Source: Pseudomonas sp. Irchel 3H7 (GTDB taxonomy: Bacteria > Pseudomonadota > Gammaproteobacteria > Pseudomonadales > Pseudomonadaceae). From it: 64,000 nucleotides of DNA. Where the stretch lies: the NCBI RefSeq assembly GCF_900187605.1, contig NZ_FYEA01000006.1, positions 62,001 through 126,000 of the forward strand, read 5' to 3'. Position 1 is the first letter of the stretch, and every line of letters starts with the position of its first letter. The notes beneath the pieces are model-generated. The model was not told the origin of the DNA and ran no database searches. It saw only the letters and a program-made list of their open reading frames with translations. The position numbers were made by a program, and so were the translations under genes. Positions 42,201 through 50,676 of this stretch are shown piece after piece.

Positions 42201-44113
42201 CACTGGATGAGCGCGAGGCCACGGCGCGCACGCTGGTCAATGGCAAGCCTGAGCCGCAGGTTGTCGAACCAGTCTGTAATCAGGGTGATCAGCCGCCTGC
42301 GGTGCAACATCCACCGGCGTTGCTGCGCAAAGTGCGCAAACTCTTTCCGCGCTTGAGTGAAACGCAGGCCAATGAGTTCATCGATGGCCTGGGAGACGAT
42401 CAGTTGACTCGTGCGACACGGGTCAATGCCTTGCGCCAGGATCTGCAAAGCTTGCGTGAAGCGCTGTTCCTCTGGAGTGAGGATACTGGCGCAATGAACA
42501 AACTCGGAGGGGATCTGGCGGAAGTGCGGCACAGCCGCAAAACCATGGCCGAGCTGATCGAAAACGGATTCCGCCGGTATTACTCCGTCACCAATGAAAA
42601 CGGGAAATGGGTGGGGGTCCTGAATTTTGATGGCATGCGGGTCGGAAAACTGCCGACGCTGCCCCCGGGGATCAGCTTTGACCACATCCAGAAACTGTTC
42701 ATGAATGACATGGCACTGGATGATGATGTCGCGTACTTCCTCAAGTCATTCAAAAAGCTCGAGACGCTCGAGCTCGACCGCAATGCCATTACCCGCCTCC
42801 CTGAGGTGCTGTCGCATATGCCCGATATCACTCGCTTGTGTCTGGCGGGCAACAAGCTGCAGCTGACCGAGTATACGCTGGCCAAACTCAGCGGTTTGCG
42901 CTCGCTGCATCACCTGAACCTCAACGAAAATCCGCTGAATGCCACACCGGATGTCAGACAGATGTTCAATCTGCGTCGTCTGTTACTGCAAGACACCGGC
43001 CTCACGGAAATCCCCAAGGGACTTGAGTATCTGCTGTATCTGGACTGGGTGGACTTGCGCAGCAACAAGATCAAGAACCTGCCTGACTGGTTGTTCAAGA
43101 CACCGCGAAGTTTCAGCCAGGCGCTGGACCTGGGACTCAATCCCTTGGCCGATCCGAGCAAAACGCACCTGGAGAATTATCGCGACAATTTCGGTATCGG
43201 TATGGGGTATCTGGAAAACGACATCGCTCGAATGAACGAGCAACAGGCACGCTCGCTTTGGCTTGCTGATAAAACGGCTGAGACGGGGGCCGGGCGTGAA
43301 CGGATCTGGAACGCATTCAAGGATGATCCACGCGCCGAGAGCCTGTTCCATCTGCTCGCTGAGCTGGGTGATACCGCCGATTCGGAAAAGGTCAACAAGG
43401 ACATGCAGCGGCGAGTCTGGGCCGTGCTGGAAGCAGCCGAAGCCGATACAGCGCTGTGTGATCAGATACTGAGTCTGGCCGCCACCCCGATCAATTGCAC
43501 CGACAGTGCGGCAATGAACTTCAGTTATCTGGAGGTCGCCGTGGAGGTCGATCGGGTGACCCGGCTGGCCGGAAACCGGATCGCCAGTGGCAAGCCGTTG
43601 CTTGAGCTGGGACGTGGCCTGTTCCGGCTGGAACAATTGAATGAAATTGCTCGGGCGCATGCCGCCAAGGTCCCGAAGGTGGATCCACTGGAGGTAAACC
43701 TCGCCTATCGCATCGGCCTGGCCGAGACACTGGAGTTGCCCGGCCAGCCGCGCAATATGCTTTTTGGCACATTAGGCGGGGTCACCGCAGCCGATCTGGA
43801 CGTCGCGAAAAACCAGGTCGCCACGGCGGAACTCTCGCCCAAATGGCTGCAGTTCATGAGTGAGCGGACATTCTGGAGAGACTATCTGGAGCGCACACTT
43901 GCGCATCAGTTTTCCTCTGTCCGAGATATGTACGACCAGCGCATGACTGCCTTGGACGCGAAGAAAGACACGATGTCCAGTGTCGATTACGTTAGCCAGT
44001 CCGGAGTCCTCAAGGTCGAGCGCCAAAACGCCATGGACGAGGTCATGACGCGTCTGACCACCGATGCGCTGCGCGACGCGGATCTGGGCATCTGCACCCT
44101 GGCTGACGGATAA
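39299..44113 (+). CDS. LRR-NEL protein: candidate effector E3 ubiquitin ligase
   Basis: 1604 residues from the ATG with AAAGGA upstream. In order: a toxin N-terminal-like region (1-395, shared with the divergent gene); hydrophobic helices at about 399-433 and 456-477; a long mid region; leucine-rich repeats about 1133-1270 (LETLELDRNAITRLPEVL, LRSLHHLNLNENPL, LRRLLLQDTGLTEIPKGL); and a C-terminal NEL domain about 1290-1604. NEL hallmarks as in IpaH/SspH/SlrP are the catalytic INCTDSAAM (Cys1400-x-Asp1402), WNAFKDDPRAESLF, GRGLFRLEQLNEIAR and GVTAADLDVAKNQV. These ligases ubiquitinate host proteins after delivery into eukaryotic cells. No secretion genes are nearby. Confidence 0.88.
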   Translation: MSTKAKLSQKTILSTLLDATEDLDTAQTLQESLPAHLLKATVAALSALDQTSRDLHQIQATVAADLLALKPLQTFCISELSDALSRKWSVVFDVEKDFLSLPGVDCGCPATSTDENGIQTFPHATTTLLQAAMQNFSEDEAAESFPQGSFIRVHSAPDGVTGLTPATFAAFCRELDLGKRYQEHFQLVFGLRDSDDKVIATSTMTADIAKMKKLLLQFDMHQAALKSHITLSGQQMLQKLIDFDGVVSAQTLLYGNRTLIMQGIEIFDSCVWGVVVFSARSVELYPDEWCLVYMAGEPERPLYEYSSFTAFKQYLTQQLKVKSYKDYFANSIDEDDKADFFKSLADSADLGHIKQLPIAVPLFEFMLQSHVGKLQLDARKLAVPTADIDEDVRRKRLLDFLQLGVTVASVAGFVVPLLGQLMMGVAVGQLLSEVYEGVEDWRRGDHQKALSHLLSVVENIALTVAFAGGQKALGALGKKLLQSHPAFFGEFTAIINHAGQPRLWKPDLSRYEHFLPTGLTVAPSSEEFYQIGAKTMARVDHRFFAGPYDSAAKVWRLEHAERAQAYVPELVRHVEGGWRLPAEEPQEWGSSAYTLKRIDPQLSEFVDTDLDMMRRLSDTSPETLHQAFTDNLSLPVRLRETVERARVVRQLRQLTRELQNGETHSGQPVEAQLHALPKMSGWPTDRYIEVADAEGTVTATYPQTKVLDESLAVVVSEKQLAQGQLLQSVVDGLYQKEVDTLLGGKVAQSVEESTLAKKLGAVLQADHRAAFERMYQRYDKSDVDDVLKLRRVFPDIPARYAKALIERASSVQRLHLRKTGRVPLRLGQEVSDGIGKVRLDRALAGFHWPRLANADTDRLAIQLLPRLSGWDSRLRLELRDKTLSGPILQAVGDTSALPADRCSLVKSAEGYEAFGGDGKTLGKVAFGPDALYEAILKALPRRQRTAIGFADPKQASAAKLRSQLLNAALDEREATARTLVNGKPEPQVVEPVCNQGDQPPAVQHPPALLRKVRKLFPRLSETQANEFIDGLGDDQLTRATRVNALRQDLQSLREALFLWSEDTGAMNKLGGDLAEVRHSRKTMAELIENGFRRYYSVTNENGKWVGVLNFDGMRVGKLPTLPPGISFDHIQKLFMNDMALDDDVAYFLKSFKKLETLELDRNAITRLPEVLSHMPDITRLCLAGNKLQLTEYTLAKLSGLRSLHHLNLNENPLNATPDVRQMFNLRRLLLQDTGLTEIPKGLEYLLYLDWVDLRSNKIKNLPDWLFKTPRSFSQALDLGLNPLADPSKTHLENYRDNFGIGMGYLENDIARMNEQQARSLWLADKTAETGAGRERIWNAFKDDPRAESLFHLLAELGDTADSEKVNKDMQRRVWAVLEAAEADTALCDQILSLAATPINCTDSAAMNFSYLEVAVEVDRVTRLAGNRIASGKPLLELGRGLFRLEQLNEIARAHAAKVPKVDPLEVNLAYRIGLAETLELPGQPRNMLFGTLGGVTAADLDVAKNQVATAELSPKWLQFMSERTFWRDYLERTLAHQFSSVRDMYDQRMTALDAKKDTMSSVDYVSQSGVLKVERQNAMDEVMTRLTTDALRDADLGICTLADG

Positions 44114-44116
44114 GTA

Positions 44117-46096
44117 CTACTTGCCGCGAATCAGCTTGCGCAACGCGAAACGGTTGGGATGACAGGCTTCGGCGACGCTTCTGGGCACAGGCAGCGGCTC
44201 ATCGTCGAGCCAGGCAGCCAGCAGCTCGCCCGACAGCGGCGCGGTGATCAGTCCTCGCGAGCCGTGGCCACTATTGATGTACAGGCCGTCGAGCCACGGA
44301 CAGGCGATGTCCGGAATCTGACGGGCGTCCTTGCTCAGCAGCGCATAAGCGTCAAGAAACGCTTTGCGGTCGGCGAGGGGACCGACCATCGGTAAATAGT
44401 CAGGGCTGGTGCAGCGAAAGGCTGCGCGGCCCTGCAGGTTTTCGACAGGCTGTTCGCTGATTTTCAGGCGTGCGACAAGGTCAGAGGAAATCTCTGCAAG
44501 CATCGCCAGATTGCCTTGGTGTTCGGCGGTGGTCGGTGTCAGATCATCGCTGTTGAAATCGAAACTGGCGCCGAGGGTGTGTTCGCCCAAGCGGGCAGGA
44601 GCGACGTAGCCTTCGGCACAGACCACAGTGGCCAGTGTCTGACTGGCTGCGGTTTCGGCGAGACGGGTGATCTGCCCGCGAATGCGCTTGAGCGGCAATT
44701 CGGCACTCTGGGCAAAGCGTTGGATCTCGGCGGCACCGGCCAGCACCACGACCGGCGCGCTGGCGAGCAAACGCTCACCGTCCAGCGCCTGCCATTGATC
44801 ATCGACCTTGCGCAGTTGCAACGCTTCGCAATGACTGAGCAGTTCGATGTTCGGCTGCGCCGCTTGCGCCTGACACAGCGCCGGCGGATGCACCCAACCC
44901 CCTTCGGCATAGTACAAGCCGCCGTGGGCTACTCCGACCCCGGCACGGGCCTGCGCCTCGGGTTGATCCAGCCACTGCAACAGGTCTTCCGGGAAGGCTT
45001 CAGCCAACTGCGCGTGACGCTCGGCTTCCTTGGTATTGAACGCCAGTTGCAGCACGCCACAATCGTCCCAGTCAGTGCCGCGTTGCAGGGTTTCCAGCAG
45101 GCGCCGGGTGTAACCGAAACCGCTGACGATCAGCTGCGACAGCGCCGTGCCGTGGGCGGACAACTTCAGGTACAGCACGCCCTGCGGATTGCCAGAGGCT
45201 TCCTGCGCCACGGCTGCATGGCGTTCGAGCAACGTCACCTGCCAGCCGCGTGCGGCCAGGCTGGACGCCGTGGCACATCCGGCGAGACCGGCGCCGATCA
45301 CCAGTGCTCGACGGTCACTGGTGATCGGCGCAGGGCGAGCAAACCAGGGTTTTTCCGGCGCCGGCGGCGTCACCTCTGCCGGCCAGCCGAGGAATTCGCC
45401 ACGGAGGATTTCCCACTTGTGGCCGATGCCCGGCGTGCGCTTCATTTTGAACCCGGCGGCATTGAGCAAACGCCGTACCCAGCCGGTGCTGGTGAAGGTG
45501 CTGATGGTCGAACCGGGCGCTGCCAGTCGCGCCAGTTCGACAAACAGTTCGGCGGTCCACATGTCGGGGTTTTTCGCCGGGGCGAAACCGTCGAGAAACC
45601 ACGCGTCGATCTGTGCGTCGAGCTGCGGCAGTTGCTCCAGTGCATCGCCGATCAACAGCGTCAGCGTCACGCGGCCGTTGGCCAGGGTGATGCGCTGGAA
45701 GCCGGCATGGATTGCCACGTAATGGCGCAGCAACTGATCGGCCAACGGTTTGAGTTCCGGCCAGAGTGCCAAGGCACGCTTGAGGTCGGCGGGGCTCAAC
45801 GGGTATTTTTCGACGCTGACAAAATGCAGTCGCGCACCGGCCACGGCGTGTTGCTCGAACAACTGCCAGGCGCAGAGAAAATTCAGCCCGGTGCCAAAAC
45901 CGGTTTCACCAATAACCAGACGACCAGTTGCCGGCAGTGCGGCAAAACGCTCGGCCAGGCGATTCTGTTCGAGGAACACATAACGGGTTTCTTCCAGACC
46001 TGATTTGTCGGAAAAATACACGTCATCGAACACCCGCGAACGCGGGCGTCCCTGGTCATCCCAGTCGAGTTGGGCGTGGGGCAATACAGGTTTCAT
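44117..46096 (-). CDS. mnmC: tRNA 5-methylaminomethyl-2-thiouridine biosynthesis bifunctional protein
   Basis: 659 residues, two enzymes fused. The N-terminal MnmD-type SAM methyltransferase (IGETGFGTGLNFL, then DAWFLDGFAPAKNP motif) is followed by the C-terminal FAD oxidoreductase (ALVIGAGLAGCATASSLA; AFRCTSPDYLPMVGPL). It converts cmnm5s2U34 via nm5 to mnm5s2U34 in tRNAs for Lys, Glu and Gln. Full length. It ends three bases from the convergent NEL gene. Confidence 0.95.
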   Translation of the reverse strand: MKPVLPHAQLDWDDQGRPRSRVFDDVYFSDKSGLEETRYVFLEQNRLAERFAALPATGRLVIGETGFGTGLNFLCAWQLFEQHAVAGARLHFVSVEKYPLSPADLKRALALWPELKPLADQLLRHYVAIHAGFQRITLANGRVTLTLLIGDALEQLPQLDAQIDAWFLDGFAPAKNPDMWTAELFVELARLAAPGSTISTFTSTGWVRRLLNAAGFKMKRTPGIGHKWEILRGEFLGWPAEVTPPAPEKPWFARPAPITSDRRALVIGAGLAGCATASSLAARGWQVTLLERHAAVAQEASGNPQGVLYLKLSAHGTALSQLIVSGFGYTRRLLETLQRGTDWDDCGVLQLAFNTKEAERHAQLAEAFPEDLLQWLDQPEAQARAGVGVAHGGLYYAEGGWVHPPALCQAQAAQPNIELLSHCEALQLRKVDDQWQALDGERLLASAPVVVLAGAAEIQRFAQSAELPLKRIRGQITRLAETAASQTLATVVCAEGYVAPARLGEHTLGASFDFNSDDLTPTTAEHQGNLAMLAEISSDLVARLKISEQPVENLQGRAAFRCTSPDYLPMVGPLADRKAFLDAYALLSKDARQIPDIACPWLDGLYINSGHGSRGLITAPLSGELLAAWLDDEPLPVPRSVAEACHPNRFALRKLIRGK

Positions 46097-46268
46097 GGCA
46101 GGCTCGGCAACGACAAGGCGGCCATTCTAGCCGATCGCGCAGGCGCTGCTTGATCCATGGCAAGGCTTGCGCCCGACGACTCGCGGACAATCCGCGACCT
46201 GCGGGAATTTCTGCGCCGTTGCTGTGCCCAATCCGCTAGTCTTGCTGAATCCTGTAAGGAGCCGTCCC

Positions 46269-47783
46269 ATGTTTGAATCCGCTGAAATCGGTCACGCCAT
46301 CGACAAAGACACCTATGAGGCGGCCGTCCCGGCATTGCGTGAAGCCTTGCTCGAAGCCCAGTTCGAACTGCAACAGCAAAAGCGTTTCCCGGTGATCATC
46401 TTGATCAACGGTATCGAAGGTGCGGGCAAGGGCGAGACGGTCAAGTTGCTCAACGAGTGGATGGACCCGCGCCTGATCGAAGTGCGTACTTTCGATCAAC
46501 AGACCGATGAAGAGTTGTCCCGGCCACCGGCCTGGCGTTACTGGCGGATGCTCCCGGCCAAGGGCCGCATGGGGATTTTCTTCGGCAACTGGTACAGCCA
46601 GATGCTCCAGGGGCGGGTGCATGGCTTGTTCAAGGATCCGCGTCTGGATCAGGCGATCGCCGGTGCCGAGCGCCTGGAAAAGATGCTCTGCGATGAAGGC
46701 GCGCTGATCTTCAAATTCTGGTTTCACTTGTCCAAGAAACAGATGAAAGCGCGGCTCAAGGCGCTGGCCGATGACCCGTTGCACAGCTGGCGCATCAGCC
46801 CGCTGGACTGGCAGCAGTCGGAAACCTACGACAAGTTCGTCAAGTACGGCGAGCGCGTGCTGCGCCGTACCAGCCGTGATTACGCGCCGTGGCATGTGAT
46901 CGAAGGCGTCGACGCCAACTACCGCAGCCTGGCGGTCGGCAAGATTCTCCTCGAGGGTTTGCAAAATGCGCTGAAGCGTCCGGACGTACATCCCCACGAT
47001 GTCAGCGCCGCGCCGTTGGGTACGCCGGTCGATCAGTTGAACCTGCTCGACAGCCTCGACCTGACCCAGCGCCTGGAGAAGAAAGACTACGAAGAACAAC
47101 TGATCACCGAGCAGGCGCGATTGTCCGGGCTGATGCGCGACAAACGCATGCGCCGCCACGCGCTGATCGCGGTATTCGAAGGCAACGACGCGGCAGGCAA
47201 GGGCGGGGCGATCCGTCGGGTCGCGGCGGCGCTCGATCCGCGCCAGTACAACATCGTGCCGATTGCCGCACCGACCGAAGAGGAGCGGGCGCAGCCGTAC
47301 TTGTGGCGCTTCTGGCGGCACATTCCGGCGCGCGGCAAGTTCACCGTGTTCGACCGCTCCTGGTACGGCCGGGTCTTGGTCGAGCGGGTCGAAGGCTTTT
47401 GCACGCCAGCCGACTGGCTGCGCGCCTATGGCGAGATCAACGATTTCGAAGAGCAACTGGCCGATGCCGGCGTGATCGTTGTGAAGTTCTGGCTGGCCAT
47501 CGACAAGGACACGCAGATGGAGCGTTTCCAGGAGCGTGAAGAGATCCCGTTCAAGCGCTTCAAGATCACCGAAGACGACTGGCGCAATCGCGACAAATGG
47601 GACGCCTACCGGGCCGCCGTGGGCGATATGGTCGACCGCACCAGTTCGGAGATCTCGCCATGGACGCTGGTCGAAGCCAATGACAAACGCTGGGCCAGGG
47701 TCAAAGTGTTGCGCACGATCAACCGCGCGCTGGAAGACGCCTTCGAGAAATCCGACAAGCGCGCAAAGAAACACAAGGATTGA
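46269..47783 (+). CDS. pap: Polyphosphate:AMP phosphotransferase (two-domain PPK2)
   Basis: 504 residues with two PPK2 domains in tandem. Walker A-like loops are INGIEGAGKGET (domain 1) and FEGNDAAGKGGA (domain 2); the second also has FDRSWYGRVLVERVEGF and DDWRNRDKWD. The two-domain class makes ADP from AMP with polyphosphate as donor. AAGGAG lies eight bases before ATG 46269. Followed by a thiolase gene, an order I recall from P. aeruginosa next to its NAGGN genes. Confidence 0.92.
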   Translation: MFESAEIGHAIDKDTYEAAVPALREALLEAQFELQQQKRFPVIILINGIEGAGKGETVKLLNEWMDPRLIEVRTFDQQTDEELSRPPAWRYWRMLPAKGRMGIFFGNWYSQMLQGRVHGLFKDPRLDQAIAGAERLEKMLCDEGALIFKFWFHLSKKQMKARLKALADDPLHSWRISPLDWQQSETYDKFVKYGERVLRRTSRDYAPWHVIEGVDANYRSLAVGKILLEGLQNALKRPDVHPHDVSAAPLGTPVDQLNLLDSLDLTQRLEKKDYEEQLITEQARLSGLMRDKRMRRHALIAVFEGNDAAGKGGAIRRVAAALDPRQYNIVPIAAPTEEERAQPYLWRFWRHIPARGKFTVFDRSWYGRVLVERVEGFCTPADWLRAYGEINDFEEQLADAGVIVVKFWLAIDKDTQMERFQEREEIPFKRFKITEDDWRNRDKWDAYRAAVGDMVDRTSSEISPWTLVEANDKRWARVKVLRTINRALEDAFEKSDKRAKKHKD

Positions 47784-47885
47784 GCCGATAGACGCGCATA
47801 CGCGGGGTGAATGATTGTCGCGGTCGTTGATGCAGTGGACTTATGCTCGGTCCACTCTCAACTGACCACAACAATGAGGTATGCC

Positions 47886-49070
47886 ATGCGTGAAGTGGTG
47901 ATCGTCGACAGCGTGCGGACTGGCCTGGCCAAATCCTTTCGCGGCAAGTTCAACCAGACCCGTCCCGATGACATGGCGGCTCATTGCGTCAACGCCCTGC
48001 TTGAGCGCAACGATATCGACCCGGCGAGCGTCGAGGATTGCATCGTTGGTGCAGGCTCCAACGAAGGTGCGCAGGGTTACAACATCGGCCGTAATGTCGC
48101 GGTGCTGTCGCGCTTGGGCACCGGCACCGCCGGCATGACCCTCAACCGTTTCTGTTCATCGGGCTTGCAGGCTATCGCGATTGCCGCCAACCAGATTGCC
48201 TCGGGTTGCAGCGACATCATCGTTGCCGGCGGCGTCGAGTCGATCAGCCTGACGATGAAAAGCGTCAACACTGATCACTTGATCAACCCGCTGCTCAAGC
48301 AACAGTCGCCGGGCATCTATTACACGATGGGCCAGACCGCCGAAGTGGTCGCGCGACGTTATGGCGTCAGTCGTGAAGCGCAGGATCGATATTCGCTGCA
48401 AAGTCAGGTTCGCACTGCGGCAGCTCAGGCCGCAGGGCTGTTCAACGATGAAATCGTGCCGATGGCGGTCAAGTATCGTGTCGAGGACAAGAACACCGGT
48501 GAGGTGCAGATTCTCGATGGCGTGGTCGACCGCGACGACTGCAACCGTCCGGACACCACCTATGAAAGCCTCGCTGGACTGAAACCGGTATTCGCCGAGG
48601 ACGGTTCGGTGACGGCGGGCAACTCGTCGCAACTGTCTGACGGTGCGTCGATGACGCTGGTGATGAGCCTTGAGAAAGCGTTGCAGCTGGGCCTCAAGCC
48701 GAAAGCGTTTTTCCGTGGCTTCACCGTGGCCGGCTGCGAGCCGGACGAGATGGGCATTGGCCCGGTGTTCTCGGTGCCGAAACTGCTCAAGGCCAAGGGC
48801 CTGCAAGTGGCGGATATCGATCTGTGGGAGCTGAACGAGGCGTTCGCTTCGCAGTGCCTGTACAGCCGTGATCGGCTGGAGATCGATAACGACAAGTACA
48901 ACGTCAATGGCGGCTCGATTTCCATTGGTCACCCGTTTGGCATGACCGGATCGCGGCAGGTCGGGCATCTGGTGCGTGAGTTGCAGCGGCGGAATTTGCG
49001 TTACGGCATCGTGACCATGTGCGTGGGCGGCGGGATGGGGGCGACGGGGTTGTTTGAGGCGGTGCGTTAA
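47886..49070 (+). CDS. Acetyl-CoA C-acyltransferase (thiolase)
   Basis: 394 residues, thiolase family. Active-site Cys in NRFCSSGLQAIA, His in GGSISIGHPFGMTGSR, second Cys in TMCVGGGMGATGL, and NEAFA. It catalyses the last step of beta-oxidation or condensation of acyl-CoA units. ATG 47886 has GAGG seven bases upstream. No hydratase/dehydrogenase partner (FadB) is adjacent, so the chain-length role is open. Confidence 0.92.
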   Translation: MREVVIVDSVRTGLAKSFRGKFNQTRPDDMAAHCVNALLERNDIDPASVEDCIVGAGSNEGAQGYNIGRNVAVLSRLGTGTAGMTLNRFCSSGLQAIAIAANQIASGCSDIIVAGGVESISLTMKSVNTDHLINPLLKQQSPGIYYTMGQTAEVVARRYGVSREAQDRYSLQSQVRTAAAQAAGLFNDEIVPMAVKYRVEDKNTGEVQILDGVVDRDDCNRPDTTYESLAGLKPVFAEDGSVTAGNSSQLSDGASMTLVMSLEKALQLGLKPKAFFRGFTVAGCEPDEMGIGPVFSVPKLLKAKGLQVADIDLWELNEAFASQCLYSRDRLEIDNDKYNVNGGSISIGHPFGMTGSRQVGHLVRELQRRNLRYGIVTMCVGGGMGATGLFEAVR

Positions 49071-49101
49071 GCCAGAACATTTTTGTTGTCTGTTCCATTG
49101 C

Positions 49102-49193
49102 TATCGCTGGCAAGCCAGCTCCCACAGGTTTCGGAGCGTTCGCAAAATCTGTGTACGCCACCAATTCTGTGGGAGCTGGCTTGCCAGCGATTG
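49102..49193. repeat. REPIN (type A)
   Basis: ATCGCTGGCAAGCCAGCTCC and its reverse around a 45-base spacer, in the convergent gap after the thiolase gene. Confidence 0.85.
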
Positions 49194-49205
49194 GATCACC
49201 ACCAC

Positions 49206-49400
49206 TTAGCGGTTGGAATCCTGCAGCTGCATCCGCGCGATATAGGCTTTTATCTCCAGCTCAGCCTTCTTGGCACTCTCAAACGGCCCCTCAAGGGTAT
49301 TTTCCCGAGTGCTGAAATACAGTTCACCATTCACCCGGCATAACCGCTCGCTGCGAAAGCGCGTGGCGGGGGCACTGTCGCGGGCGCGCATTGCTAACAT
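49206..49400 (-). CDS. Small conserved hypothetical protein (DUF6316-like)
   Basis: 64 residues, AAGGAG at good spacing before the ATG. It carries a WYFSTRE-like core (GELYFSTRENTLEGPFES) followed by a C-terminal helix (AELEIKAYIARMQL). The compact pattern 'written output of STR-E-GPF' is one I associate with Pseudomonas proteins called DUF6316; identification is tentative. Cytoplasmic; function unknown. Confidence 0.75.
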   Translation of the reverse strand: MLAMRARDSAPATRFRSERLCRVNGELYFSTRENTLEGPFESAKKAELEIKAYIARMQLQDSNR

Positions 49401-49610
49401 GAGCGGTCTCCTTGGCTGATACGCTGACAGGGATCCAATGAGCTTATGCCTGAAGCACTTGGCGCGCCCGCTCAGCCGATCAACGGCGGCGCGTCAATTT
49501 ACTGCTGCGACCTGCACAGTTTCATTCGCGTCCTGACCGCAACTGTCCCTGTGTCGCGCCCGGTGGCACGCCTAGAATGAGCGCACTTGTCAGCAGGCTT
49601 TGGGGTTTCC

Positions 49611-50570
49611 ATGCACATATCATCCGGTCGCTGGGTCTACGGCTTGTTCCTGGCACTGCTGACTGCGTTTTTGTGGGGCATCCTGCCGATCAAACTCAAA
49701 CAGGTATTACTGGTGATGGACCCGGTGACGGTGACCTGGTTTCGCCTGCTGGTGTCCGGCGGCTGTCTGTTCATCTATCTGGCGGCGGTAAAACGCCTGC
49801 CCAGCCGCAAAGTGCTCGGGCCCAAGGGTGGTTGGCTGGTGTTGATGGCGGTGCTCGGGCTGGTTGGCAACTATGTGCTGTACCTGATGGGCCTCAATCT
49901 GCTCAGCCCCGGTACCGCGCAACTGGTGGTGCAGATGGGCCCGATCATGTTGCTGATCGCCAGCCTGTTTGTGTTCAAGGAACGCTTCAGTATTGGCCAG
50001 GGGATTGGTCTGGCGGTGTTGTTGATCGGTTTTGTGCTGTTCTTCAATCAGCGGCTGGCCGAACTGCTGACCTCACTGTCGGATTACACCGCCGGAGTGT
50101 TGCTGGTGCTGCTGGCTTCGACGGTGTGGACCTTCTACGCGCTGGGCCAGAAGCAATTGCTGACGGTGTGGAATTCGTTGCAGGTGATGATGGTGATCTA
50201 CCTGTTCTGCGCGCTGTTGCTGACACCGTGGGTGCACCCGCTTGAGGCGCTGAACCTGAATCCCTTGCAGGGTTGGCTGCTGCTGGCGTGCTGCATGAAC
50301 ACGCTGATTGCCTATGGCGCGTTCGCTGAAGCGTTGGCGCATTGGGAGGCGTCGCGGGTCAGTGCGACGTTGGCGATTACGCCGTTGGTAACGTTTGGTG
50401 CGGTGGCGATTGCGGCCGGGATCTGGCCCGAGTACGTGCATGCCGAGCAGATCAATGCGCTCGGCTATGGCGGGGCGGTGCTGGTGGTGCTGGGTTCGGC
50501 GCTGGTGGCATTGGGGCCGTCGTTGATCGCCGGTTTGAAGGCGCGGCGGATGAAGATGGCCGCCAGTTAA
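49611..50570 (+). CDS. DMT-superfamily transporter (EamA)
   Basis: 319 residues, ten transmembrane helices formed by two EamA repeats (LFLALLTAFLWGILPIKLK ... and GVLLVLLASTVWTFYALGQK ...). The loop motif PITVTWFRLL-type start (VTVTWFRLLVSGG) is typical of the RhaT/EamA branch. Likely an exporter of amino acids or metabolites. Monogenic; the ATG at MHISSGRW is the likely start. Confidence 0.87.
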   Translation: MHISSGRWVYGLFLALLTAFLWGILPIKLKQVLLVMDPVTVTWFRLLVSGGCLFIYLAAVKRLPSRKVLGPKGGWLVLMAVLGLVGNYVLYLMGLNLLSPGTAQLVVQMGPIMLLIASLFVFKERFSIGQGIGLAVLLIGFVLFFNQRLAELLTSLSDYTAGVLLVLLASTVWTFYALGQKQLLTVWNSLQVMMVIYLFCALLLTPWVHPLEALNLNPLQGWLLLACCMNTLIAYGAFAEALAHWEASRVSATLAITPLVTFGAVAIAAGIWPEYVHAEQINALGYGGAVLVVLGSALVALGPSLIAGLKARRMKMAAS

Positions 50571-50586
50571 ACCGCGCCGCTGCCAT

Positions 50587-50651
50587 TCGCGAGCAGGCTC
50601 ACTCCTACAGGGGGAATGCGTTCCAAATGTAGGAGTGAGCCTGCTCGCGAT
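50587..50651. repeat. REPIN (type B variant)
   Basis: TCGCGAGCAGGCTCACTCCT and the reverse arm, with a short 20-base spacer; the core is AGCAGGCTCACTCC rather than GCTCGCTCC. Convergent gap between the transporter and fumC. Confidence 0.85.
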
Positions 50652-50676
50652 GACTTACTAAGAAACGCTACAAATC

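Noticed and set aside
46236..47774. Long open frame antisense to pap
   Set aside because: Mirrors the two PPK2 domains; no ribosome site or homology of its own.
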